A stretch of DNA of 8,294 nucleotides from Thermacetogenium sp. UBA4966 (GCA_002397275.1 DHAA01000147.1:5953-14246); one strand, 5' to 3'. Shown: positions 1-6,676, numbered from the stretch's first letter. The notes: generated from the sequence alone by a model not told the origin. A program made the numbers and translations.

Positions 1-399
1 ACCCTTTTGGGCCCGAACGGTTCCGCCATACAGCCCAACGGCAAGGTGAAGGTATCCATACCGGTACCGGAAGGCATGAAAGAAAAACTGATCGCGGTCT
101 ACAGCATCAATGCGGACGGGACCAAAACACTGCTCGAGAGTACTATTGAGAACGGATATGTGGTGTTCTATACCGACCATTTCAGCCTGTACGCCATTGT
201 GGAGAAGAGCGCTGCCGGAGATAGCGGCGGTGACAAGCCGGACAAAAAGGCGGTAAAAGAGAGCGGCAAAAGTGCGGTTCCAAAAACCGGGACCAACGAG
301 CCATCCTTGCTGTGGCAACTGCTCCCCTTAGCCGCGGCAGCAGTAATTGCGCTGCTCATGGCAAACAGGAGGCGCAAGGAACGCAGGAAACCCGCATAA
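1..399 (+). CDS. C-terminal end of a sortase-anchored surface protein (5' end outside window)
   Basis: Only the last 132 codons are visible; the frame is open to the left edge, so the TTG at 7 is not taken as a start. The visible part begins inside a beta-rich domain (pattern QPNGKVKVSIPVPEG, then TDHFSLYAIVEK) that commonly precedes the wall anchor in clostridial surface proteins. A hydrophilic Lys/Asp/Gly linker follows. Then comes a VPKTG pentapeptide (277-291), which is an LPXTG variant, a hydrophobic stretch (LLWQLLPLAAAAVIALLMA) and an RRRKERRK tail. This is the classic three-part cell-wall sorting signal, so the protein is probably attached covalently to peptidoglycan by a sortase. The sequence is nearly the same as the C-terminus of the 1152-6620 gene (about 87% identical residues by eye), so this is an upstream paralogue. 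Its ligand-binding part is not visible. Confidence 0.9.
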   Translation, partial: TLLGPNGSAIQPNGKVKVSIPVPEGMKEKLIAVYSINADGTKTLLESTIENGYVVFYTDHFSLYAIVEKSAAGDSGGDKPDKKAVKESGKSAVPKTGTNEPSLLWQLLPLAAAAVIALLMANRRRKERRKPA

Positions 400-455
400 G
401 AGAAACGGATAGAAAAACTAATATATCTTCAAAAGCATAAAGACTGAGAAAGAGG
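1..455 (+). repeat. Direct repeat copy A: shared 3' gene end and 3' flank
   Basis: This segment matches 6216-6674 closely through the coding end and past the stop codon. The 24 bases at 402-425 are identical to 6623-6646, and a GAGAAAGAGG block (446-455) recurs at 6665-6674. Conservation of non-coding flank together with coding sequence points to duplication of a whole gene end, or gene conversion, rather than to protein-level constraint alone. The left edge of the repeat is cut by the window. Confidence 0.9.
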
Positions 456-461
456 GAAAGA

Positions 462-502
462 GGAGCGCTGCAGCGAGGGAAAGCTGAGCGCTGCAGCGCT
501 CC
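462..502 (+). terminator. GC-rich hairpin after first gene, terminator-like without U tract
   Basis: GGAGCGCTGCAGCG (462-475) is perfectly complementary to CGCTGCAGCGCTCC (489-502), giving a 14-bp stem with a 13-base loop. The right arm lies within a perfect 16-bp palindrome, GAGCGCTGCAGCGCTC (486-501). No run of T follows (next bases AAACTCCGCTC), so it is not a textbook intrinsic terminator. It may instead be an mRNA processing or stability element, or a protein site. A hairpin with the same GCGCTGCAGCG arm sits after the second gene. Confidence 0.6.
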
Positions 503-554
503 AAACTCCGCTCATCGGATAATTCTTTATAGCTTGGATATCATTTTTTCGTGT

Positions 555-836
555 CTTGCAGCGGAATGTCCATTATTAACGTTCCTATTGTTGTTTAAGT
601 TTTGTTGCAGGGCAGCAACACCGCTGAAGCCGGAAACCATCCTATATAAATATAAACCCTTATATCGGTATTGTTGCAGGGCAGGCGGGGCAACTACATA
701 TGCCTGAAAACAAAACGATCTTTACCAAGTTTTTTAAAGTTTAAAAATTTATAGATTTTTGTTGCAGGGGCGCAAACCTAGTATATTCGGAAAAAGCATC
801 TAATTAAAGCTTAATAACCAGCGATTTGTTGCGGGG
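555..836 (+). repeat. Degenerate tandem array with TTGTTGCAGGG cores
   Basis: The core TTGTTGCAGGG, or a close variant, occurs at 602-612, 671-681, 759-769 and, as TTGTTGCGGGG, at 826-836. A weaker possible copy (TTGCAGCGG) is at 556-564. The clear copies are 69, 88 and 67 bases apart. In the first three, the core is followed within a few bases by GCAAC or GCAA, which can pair with GTTGC or TTGC to form a small hairpin. A GAAA-containing segment ending in ATC follows, and then a strongly AT-rich stretch. The order is kept although the sequence between is poorly conserved. The ribosome binding region of the second gene (TTTGTTGAGGGG, 1130-1141) resembles the core. Function unknown. Confidence 0.6.
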
Positions 837-854
837 ATGGAACGAAAATTCCTC

Positions 855-883
855 TTGACGTCGATTTAATAAACGTATTAAAT
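855..883 (+). promoter_or_regulatory. Candidate sigma-A promoter upstream of second gene
   Basis: TTGACG (855-860) matches five of six bases of the -35 consensus. It is separated by 17 bases from TTAAAT (878-883), which matches four of six bases of the -10 consensus. If used, transcription would begin near 890 and leave a leader of about 260 bases before the GTG at 1152. The -10 element lies inside a dyad (864-883), which suggests repression by a bound protein. A weaker alternative -35 (TTGACT, 1078-1083) lies closer to the gene but lacks a good -10. Confidence 0.45.
864..883 (+). promoter_or_regulatory. Operator-like dyad over the -10 region
   Basis: ATTTAATA (864-871) and TATTAAAT (876-883) are perfect inverted repeats around AACG. 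The site covers the spacer and -10 of the candidate promoter, a usual position for a repressor. The half-site core TTAATA resembles TTAGTA in the dyad at 935-952. The binding protein is unknown. Confidence 0.45.
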
Positions 884-897
884 GATAGTTAACTGGT

Positions 898-919
898 ATG
901 CGCGAAGCGACAAGCGCAT
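898..919 (+). other. Small inverted repeat ATGCGC / GCGCAT
   Basis: ATGCGC (898-903) and GCGCAT (914-919) form a 6-bp stem around ten bases, followed by TATTTT. It could be a weak attenuator-like hairpin in the leader, or part of the dyad cluster. Short enough that chance is possible. Confidence 0.3.
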
Positions 920-934
920 TATTTTAAGGCATTT

Positions 935-952
935 TGTTAGTAAATACTAACA
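935..952 (+). promoter_or_regulatory. Operator-like palindrome TGTTAGTA-AA-TACTAACA
   Basis: Perfect 8-bp arms (935-942 and 945-952) are separated by two bases. Such a long tight palindrome in non-coding DNA, about 50 bases downstream of the candidate promoter, is typical of a site for a dimeric repressor. The TTAGT/ACTAA half-sites loosely recall DtxR/MtsR-type and TetR-type operators, but I cannot assign a family. Confidence 0.5.
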
Positions 953-1050
953 CACTGGGCCGCGGCTGACGTTCGTCGGATCGGTGGCATAGCGACGAGA
1001 TGGAGCCGGGGCAGGATGGGGTGATGCTAACCGAGACGGACGGCGCAGGT
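953..1050 (+). other. GC-rich patch of unknown function
   Basis: Base composition changes sharply from the AT-rich dyad region to GC-rich DNA here and back to AT-rich after about 1050. It contains a TCGTCG/CGACGA inverted repeat (973-978 and 993-998, 14-base loop). No long reading frame is found; the best is a 32-codon frame from the ATG at 1000 to the stop at 1096-1098, without a ribosome binding site. It may be structured leader RNA or a relic of an inserted or decayed sequence. Confidence 0.35.
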
Positions 1051-1135
1051 AAGAAATTTCATTTGCAGGGGTGTGGGTTGACTGATAGTGTTGCCTGATA
1101 TGCATATTTATTTTTTTTAAACGTGTTTATTTGTT

Positions 1136-1141
1136 GAGGGG
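1136..1141 (+). promoter_or_regulatory. Ribosome binding site of second gene
   Basis: GAGGGG lies 10 bases before the GTG at 1152 and decides that start. The ATG at 1142 touches the ribosome binding site and is in another frame that closes after about 40 codons. The third gene starts with the same GTG ATC AAG context, which supports the choice. Confidence 0.8.
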
Positions 1142-1151
1142 ATGAACATAA

Positions 1152-4100
1152 GTGATCAAGAGACGTTACATAAGACAGGGAAAGCGGGTTACCTCTATTT
1201 TCCTGGCGATCATCTTTGTATTCAGCTTTATGGCCGGCTCGCCTACGATGGCGTTGGCCGCTGATGCGGGCGAGGGAGCGCAGACCGTAGACATATCGCC
1301 TCTGCAAGGTGAAGAGGACACAAGCCCTGCGGTGGAAATCCCCGATATCAACCTGAAGAAGGCGCTGCTGGACGCCTTGAAAGTATCGTATGGAAATGAC
1401 GAGGAGGCAGCGGCGGCCAAGATCACCGAAAACATGATGGCGACGCTGACCGCCTTGGACGCGTCGAGCCGGAACATCAAAGAGCTTACGGGGCTTTACA
1501 AAGCGGTGAACCTTCAAAGCTTGAATTTGAGCGGAAATCCGCTGGACGACGCGAACCGGAACACATGGGATTTTTCGGCCTTTGTTAATGAATTCGCGGC
1601 ATTTGTCAAGTTGGAGTATTTAAATTTAAGCAACTGCCGTCTGGGCGATATCGATACGGGCAACGGATCGGGGGTCGTTCCTGACAGCAATTCAAATTTA
1701 TATCAGCTGGCAGACAATTTGCCCTCTTTGAAGACATTGGATTTGTCGGATAATAATCTATACGGCGGTTTTTATTTTATGAAGACCGTAGTTCATAACA
1801 ACCTGAAAACCATAGACCTTTCAAGGAACCGCTTAACTTCCGTGAACGATTTTGACCAGAGATTTTTGCCGAATTTAGAAAAGCTGGATCTTTCGGATAA
1901 CTATCTTTACTGGGATGAGCTGTCGGGTTCCTGGATCGAAAATTTGATCAACGCCGGGAGCATCGTGGATCATTCCAACCAGAAAAACCTGGCGGAATTA
2001 TACAGGCTGATCGTGCTGAAGCCGGGGGCCGCCATGTCTTCCTACAAAAATAACTCCCAGGCTGTCGCGCCAGGCGCCGACGGGGTTTTTGCGTGCCAGG
2101 CAATCGTGGGCGACAGCGTGACATTCGCTGCTTTCAGTTTTACGGACGCGTTTATAAAAATCACGGTGGACGGCAATGAGAAATTCACCGCTACGCCGAT
2201 TGCCAAGGCCAGCGAGATTTCTCAGCAGACCAATTATTATGTTGTGTCTGGCCTTGCGCCGGGGGCTCACGAGATCTCCTTGGATGTGATGCATTTAAAC
2301 GGTGATACGAAGCAGTATAAACTGCGCATCGCCACTGCCGCGATTCCCAATGAGGGGGAAAATTCGGCGGGGATTTTAGATATCAACTTGCAGTATGCCC
2401 TTTGCGCCAAGCTGGGGATCGAAAACCCGGCGAGCCATGTGATCACCAAGGACGAACTGGCCACATTGAAAGGGAGCTTGACTTTAAATGACATTTCCAA
2501 TCCCCAGGGGATTCAATATTTAACTGGAATAACCTCGCTGATAGTCAAAGGCGACTTTACCCAGGTGCCGGCGTTGCCGGATAATTTGACCATGCTGAGC
2601 CTCAGCGGAAAGTTCGAGCAATTGCCGGCGCTGCCGGAGGGCCTGACTTCCCTGACTTTAAACGGGAACTTTTCCGCTTTGCCGGCTTTGCCGGCCAGCT
2701 TGACCACGCTAAACTTGACAGGGGAGCATTACAACGAGCTGCCGGCACTGCCGGAAAGCGTCACAAGCCTAACCTTGAACGGCACATTTTCCGCCGTGCC
2801 CGATGTGGGGAGCCTGGCGGAGCTGAAAATTCTGGTGGTGGATGCCCCCAATTTATCGGCGCCTATTGATGTATCGAAGAATACAAAAATAACCCGTTAC
2901 GTGATGAGCGCCGCCAAGGACGGCTCGCTTTCCAGCTTGAAGGGCCTGACGGAGCTTAAAAACCTGACCATCTATTATGCCCGGAATTCCTTGCAGCCAG
3001 AGGGGCTGGATGATTGCGAGAAGCTTACGAGCCTGACGTTGTCGCTGCTGTATCCAGGGACCTATTCGATCCCGCGGGGGGGCGATAAAGCGTTCAATAT
3101 TACTTATTCAATTAAGTACGCAAGCGAGCTATTGACGGATGTCGAGGATTTTGTGACCTTTGATATCAGCAGTACGAATGGAGCCGCTAACAAATGGACT
3201 CTCCATGCAGGTAAAAATGTTTTACTGAAGGGCTCCAGCGATACCATTGAAAGAATCAGCGGGTCGACAAATTTCGCAGCGGATTTCGGCGCGCCTAACC
3301 TTGCCGGGCTTGTGGTGGGAAACAAGAAAAACAGGGACGTAGAAGGATTCAATAACGCGCTGTATCGGATGCCTAACCTGACCAGCCTTTCTATGAGCTC
3401 TACTGAAATGACGGAACTGCCCAAGGGGGTTGAGAGTCTAAGCAAGCTGGAAACCCTGGATATTTCCAGCTCTCAAATCCAGACCATTGCGGCGGATTTT
3501 GGCAAATGCGCCGGCTTAAAAGAGATAAAGGCCAGTTATGCGGCGCTGCGCATCGCACCCAACGCCGAGGAATTGCCCGCAAGCCTGGAAGTTTTAAATT
3601 TCTATGGCACAAAGATCGAATATTTGCGGGGCTCCTTCGCGCATCTGACCAATTTAAAGGAACTTAACATCACCCAGTCGCCGCTGGTCGAGTTCCCGGC
3701 GGGGGTAAAGGACGCGGTCGCCTTGGAGGAGTTGAATGCTTCCACTGGCTTTTATGGCGATATTCCTGCGGATACGTTTGATAAACTGGTGAACCTGAAA
3801 ACTGTGCGCCTGGGCGACTGGATTCCGGTTGTTTTAGAGAATGGAAAAAGAGTGGCTGCTCCGGGAACGTCGGCAGCCCTTGCAGTTGAAAAGCTGAAAC
3901 AGGTTGCGCCGAACGCCAGCGTTGGCTTTACAATTGCGGGCGATAATCCATTCTTTAACACAGGCACCAGCAACTATTCGGGCCTGCTGGATTTACAAAG
4001 CGACACAGGGACGATAGACGGACGGCCCTACGAAACGAGAAGCCTTGCGCTGGTGGTGCCGATAGGGACCCAGAGCATCACCTTGACGCCTAAGGCCGTA

Positions 4101-6620
4101 TTGAAGGATACGAAAATCACGATTGGCGATCAAACCGTAGGCGACGGCGTTCCCATCAAGGTTGACGGGCTTCATGAAGGCGCGAACACGATTACCATTC
4201 AAAACGAAAACAGCTTTACCAACTTTTTGATGAGGGATACCGTCACAACGTATACCTTGAATGTGATAGTAGGGGAGTATGCATCTTCCCTGGAGGAAGG
4301 CTACTATTATCAGACCAAGCTGAATATGTACAAGACCGGGACTACCACGGATTCCATGTCGGGGAAATATATCGAGCCGGTTGCGATCGTACGCCTGAAG
4401 GACGGACGTTATGAGGTCCGCTTTACGGTGACCAGTTCCTCTTCTATCCCGTATGTCGGATACTATTATACCGGGGATGAGCAACCGACGGAGGCTGAGA
4501 AGTTGTCGGCGACCGCTGATGATAAAGCGACCTACCGGGTCTATACCAAAACGCTGGAGGAACCGATCGTTTTAAGATTGTTTCCCGCTCCCATGGGGTA
4601 TTTTGTTACGGCGGATATGGTGATCGACAGAAACGGGATGGTGGATATCACCAGCAGCATGCCGTCGGTGGATAAGACGGAGCTTGCAGCCGCCATCAAC
4701 AGGGCGGAAACGGAGCTAAAAAAGAGCATCTACACCACCGCGTCGTACAACGCCTTGAAAGCGGCGGCTGACGAGGCGAAGGAGGTGAACGCTACGGCGA
4801 CGGCAACGCAGGAGGAAGTGGACGCTGCGGCAAGCGAGCTGAAAAGCGCTCTGGACGGTCTGCAGATCGACCAGTCCAAGCTGGCGAACAAAGCCTCGCT
4901 GGAGTCCGCGCTGGATGAGGCGAAGGCTCTTGAGAAGGGCAACCACACCGACACCGCGTGGAACGCCCTGCAAAACGCCATAGCGGACGCCCAGGCGGTG
5001 CATGACGAGCTTACCGCCACGCAGAAAGAGGTGGACAGCGCAACAAAGACGCTGAAAACAGCCATTACCCTCTTCAACAGCAGCGGGGAAGCGTCTGAAC
5101 TGGATAAGGACAACCTGAAAGACGGCGTCTATACCCTCAATGCGGATATGATCAAGATCAACCGCCAGGACTACTCCATGTCCAACGACGCCATCGGGCA
5201 CAAAGTCACCCTGACCGTCGAGGACGGAGACTACTGCATCACGATGGAGTTCAAGGGGCTGCGCATCAGCGACCAGTTCGGCTACCTCTCCCGACTCCAA
5301 TACTATGGCGAAGGCTTCGGCTACGATAATTACGGCAACCCGCAAGGGACGCTGCTCCCGGCCACAGTGCTCTCCCATCAGCAAGACGACAACGGGAACG
5401 TGATCGTAGACCAGTATAACGACTCCGCTAACCCCTACCCTAAACAGCTGCAGTTCACGCTGGTGAACAAAGCCGATTATGAAGACAATTACGTGCCCCT
5501 GCAGGTGTTCGTCCCCATCATGGAGGCGATCTCCGCGGGCAGCGGCACACAGGACGTGCTGATGCGGCTCGACTGGACGACGCTTAAAGAGCAGGAAGAG
5601 CCGTCTGTGGACAAGAGCGCCCTGCTTACCAAGATAGACGAAGCCAAAGCCTGCCGGGCGCAGAAAGACAAGTACACAGATGATTCTTACGCCGCCTCCG
5701 GCCTAGAGGCAGCCATCATTGCGGCAGAGGCCGTGCTGAATAACGACGCCGCCACAAAAGAGCAGGTTTCAGAACAGGTAAACGCCCTGAATGACGCCAT
5801 GAACAAACTGGTGCTGTGGACGGAGGATAAGACAGATAAGACCGTCCTCACGGCGAAGATGGCGGAAGCGAAAGCGATAGCCAAAGGCGATTACACCGAT
5901 GCCTCGTGGGAAGCCTTGCAGACAGCCATCACTTCTGCCCAGGCAGTCGCCGACAAGACTGATGCGACACAACAGGATGTAGACGACGCTGCGGCCGCGC
6001 TGACCGAGGCTATCAATAGCCTGAAAAAGCGGCCCGCTGCACCCGGTGCGGACACCCTCAGCGACGAGGCGACCGGAGTGAAGCTGGAAGCGGAGGCCGG
6101 CGTGCTGCCGGAGGGAACCACTATGAAAGTCATTGCCGTTACCACAGGAGCGGACTATGAAAAAGCCAAGCCGGCACTTAAGGGAATCGGCGGTAAATTC
6201 CAGTTGTACGATATCACCCTTTTGGGCCCGAACGGCTCCGCCATACAGCCCAACGGCAAGGTGAAGGTATCCATACCGCTACCGGAAGGGATGAAAGAAG
6301 ACCTGATCGCGGTCTACAGCATCAATGAAGACGGGAGCAAAACACTGATCGAGAGCAGCGTGGAGAACGGCTATGTGGTGTTCTATACCGACCATTTCAG
6401 CCTGTACGCCATCGTAGAGAAGAGCGCTGCCGGCGACAGGCCGGATAATGGCGACAAGCCGGACAAAAAAACTGTAAAAGAGAGCGGCGGAAGCGCTGTT
6501 CCTGAAACCGGGACCAACGAGCCTTCCTTACTGTGGCAGATGCTCCCCTTCGCCGCGGCTGCAGTAATTGCCTTGCTCATGGCAAGCAGGAGGCGAAAGG
6601 AGCGTGGGAAACTCGTATAA
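1152..6620 (+). CDS. Large LRR-NEAT-FIVAR cell-wall surface protein with VPETG anchor
   Basis: This complete 1822-residue protein is probably exported and sortase-anchored. The signal peptide has a basic start (KRRYIRQGKR), a hydrophobic core (about 14-29) and an ALA-A cleavage site near residue 36. An internalin-like cap (DINLKKALLDAL, from about 63) precedes LRRs to about 257. A beta-sandwich follows (about 294-396), then a second cap (DINLQYAL, from about 410) and a YopM-like LRR block (472-548), more LRRs, a third LRR block (about 714-892) and another beta-sandwich (about 947-1040). A NEAT-like domain spans about 1042-1165, with Tyr1150 at the expected haem-ligand position. FIVAR repeats are at about 1174-1237 and 1246-1309, a NEAT domain at about 1316-1480, and FIVAR repeats at about 1487-1554 and 1562-1625. 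The beta-rich domain shared with the first gene (about 1634-1755), VPETG (1783-1787), a membrane segment and an RRRKER tail end it. NEAT plus LRR proteins such as IlsA, Hal and Shr bind haem or haemoproteins, so haem/iron capture or adhesion is inferred. The start is GTG after GAGGGG. Confidence 0.9.
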   Translation: MIKRRYIRQGKRVTSIFLAIIFVFSFMAGSPTMALAADAGEGAQTVDISPLQGEEDTSPAVEIPDINLKKALLDALKVSYGNDEEAAAAKITENMMATLTALDASSRNIKELTGLYKAVNLQSLNLSGNPLDDANRNTWDFSAFVNEFAAFVKLEYLNLSNCRLGDIDTGNGSGVVPDSNSNLYQLADNLPSLKTLDLSDNNLYGGFYFMKTVVHNNLKTIDLSRNRLTSVNDFDQRFLPNLEKLDLSDNYLYWDELSGSWIENLINAGSIVDHSNQKNLAELYRLIVLKPGAAMSSYKNNSQAVAPGADGVFACQAIVGDSVTFAAFSFTDAFIKITVDGNEKFTATPIAKASEISQQTNYYVVSGLAPGAHEISLDVMHLNGDTKQYKLRIATAAIPNEGENSAGILDINLQYALCAKLGIENPASHVITKDELATLKGSLTLNDISNPQGIQYLTGITSLIVKGDFTQVPALPDNLTMLSLSGKFEQLPALPEGLTSLTLNGNFSALPALPASLTTLNLTGEHYNELPALPESVTSLTLNGTFSAVPDVGSLAELKILVVDAPNLSAPIDVSKNTKITRYVMSAAKDGSLSSLKGLTELKNLTIYYARNSLQPEGLDDCEKLTSLTLSLLYPGTYSIPRGGDKAFNITYSIKYASELLTDVEDFVTFDISSTNGAANKWTLHAGKNVLLKGSSDTIERISGSTNFAADFGAPNLAGLVVGNKKNRDVEGFNNALYRMPNLTSLSMSSTEMTELPKGVESLSKLETLDISSSQIQTIAADFGKCAGLKEIKASYAALRIAPNAEELPASLEVLNFYGTKIEYLRGSFAHLTNLKELNITQSPLVEFPAGVKDAVALEELNASTGFYGDIPADTFDKLVNLKTVRLGDWIPVVLENGKRVAAPGTSAALAVEKLKQVAPNASVGFTIAGDNPFFNTGTSNYSGLLDLQSDTGTIDGRPYETRSLALVVPIGTQSITLTPKAVLKDTKITIGDQTVGDGVPIKVDGLHEGANTITIQNENSFTNFLMRDTVTTYTLNVIVGEYASSLEEGYYYQTKLNMYKTGTTTDSMSGKYIEPVAIVRLKDGRYEVRFTVTSSSSIPYVGYYYTGDEQPTEAEKLSATADDKATYRVYTKTLEEPIVLRLFPAPMGYFVTADMVIDRNGMVDITSSMPSVDKTELAAAINRAETELKKSIYTTASYNALKAAADEAKEVNATATATQEEVDAAASELKSALDGLQIDQSKLANKASLESALDEAKALEKGNHTDTAWNALQNAIADAQAVHDELTATQKEVDSATKTLKTAITLFNSSGEASELDKDNLKDGVYTLNADMIKINRQDYSMSNDAIGHKVTLTVEDGDYCITMEFKGLRISDQFGYLSRLQYYGEGFGYDNYGNPQGTLLPATVLSHQQDDNGNVIVDQYNDSANPYPKQLQFTLVNKADYEDNYVPLQVFVPIMEAISAGSGTQDVLMRLDWTTLKEQEEPSVDKSALLTKIDEAKACRAQKDKYTDDSYAASGLEAAIIAAEAVLNNDAATKEQVSEQVNALNDAMNKLVLWTEDKTDKTVLTAKMAEAKAIAKGDYTDASWEALQTAITSAQAVADKTDATQQDVDDAAAALTEAINSLKKRPAAPGADTLSDEATGVKLEAEAGVLPEGTTMKVIAVTTGADYEKAKPALKGIGGKFQLYDITLLGPNGSAIQPNGKVKVSIPLPEGMKEDLIAVYSINEDGSKTLIESSVENGYVVFYTDHFSLYAIVEKSAAGDRPDNGDKPDKKTVKESGGSAVPETGTNEPSLLWQMLPFAAAAVIALLMASRRRKERGKLV
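2565..2795 (+). repeat. Four tandem 19-20-residue LRRs of LPALPxxLTxLxLxG type
   Basis: Four in-frame units (2565-2621, 2622-2678, 2679-2738, 2739-2795) encode the pattern [L/V]PALPxx[L/V]TxLxLxGxF. A decayed fifth unit begins VPDVG at 2796. The pattern resembles the short bacterial LRR class known from YopM and IpaH (consensus containing LPxLPxxLxxL), which is shorter than the 22-23-residue LRRs elsewhere in the same protein. Unit lengths of 57, 57, 60 and 57 bases and repeated codons suggest growth by tandem duplication. Confidence 0.8.
5643..5679 (+). repeat. 37-base exact repeat in FIVAR module, copy 1
   Basis: The 37 bases are identical to 7891-7927 in the third gene. They encode AKACRAQKDKYT in both. 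The surrounding FIVAR modules are also very similar (ATKEQ, QVNALN and KLVL motifs), which indicates recent exchange or duplication of this module between neighbouring genes. Confidence 0.9.
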
Positions 6621-6674
6621 GGGAAACGGATAGAAAAACTAATATAGCTTAAAAGCAAAGGACGGAGAAAGAGG
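6216..6674 (+). repeat. Direct repeat copy B: shared 3' gene end and 3' flank
   Basis: This is the counterpart of 1-455. The coding part differs by two extra codons in the linker before the sorting signal (RPDNG in place of SGG) and by scattered substitutions. Similarity continues about 54 bases beyond the stop codon. Confidence 0.9.
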
Positions 6675-6676
6675 AT

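Larger units (their letters stand above)
400..1151 (+). other. Long intergenic region between first and second surface-protein genes
   Basis: These 752 bases contain no convincing gene. From left to right they hold the 3' flank shared with the next gene, a perfect 14-bp GC-rich hairpin (462-502), a short stretch resembling the upstream region of the third gene (about 513-540), a degenerate tandem array with TTGTTGCAGGG cores (601-836), a sigma-A-like promoter with overlapping and neighbouring dyads (855-952), a GC-rich patch of unknown meaning (about 953-1050), an AT-rich stretch with eight T (1111-1118), and the ribosome binding site of the second gene. The equivalent spacer before the third gene is only 148 bases, so most of this region is extra sequence. 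Confidence 0.75.

Noticed and set aside
601..836. CRISPR array
   Set aside because: The repeated core is only about 11 bases, spacing is uneven (67-88 bases), and the units resemble one another outside the core rather than carrying unique spacers.
855..952. Fur box
   Set aside because: No adequate match to the GATAATGATAATCATTATC pattern; the dyads here have TTARTA half-sites instead.
1000..1098. 32-codon open frame in the GC-rich patch
   Set aside because: No ribosome binding site, no recognisable product, and too short to separate from chance.
1098..1118. ATATGCATAT palindrome followed by a T run, possible intrinsic terminator
   Set aside because: The stem is AT-rich and weak, and a terminator just before the ribosome binding site would silence the gene unless attenuated; no alternative structure is evident.
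4716..5384. Long open frame of 222 codons on the minus strand
   Set aside because: It lies wholly opposite the FIVAR and NEAT coding part of the second gene, has low-complexity composition caused by the Ala/Glu-rich forward codons, and encodes no recognisable domain.
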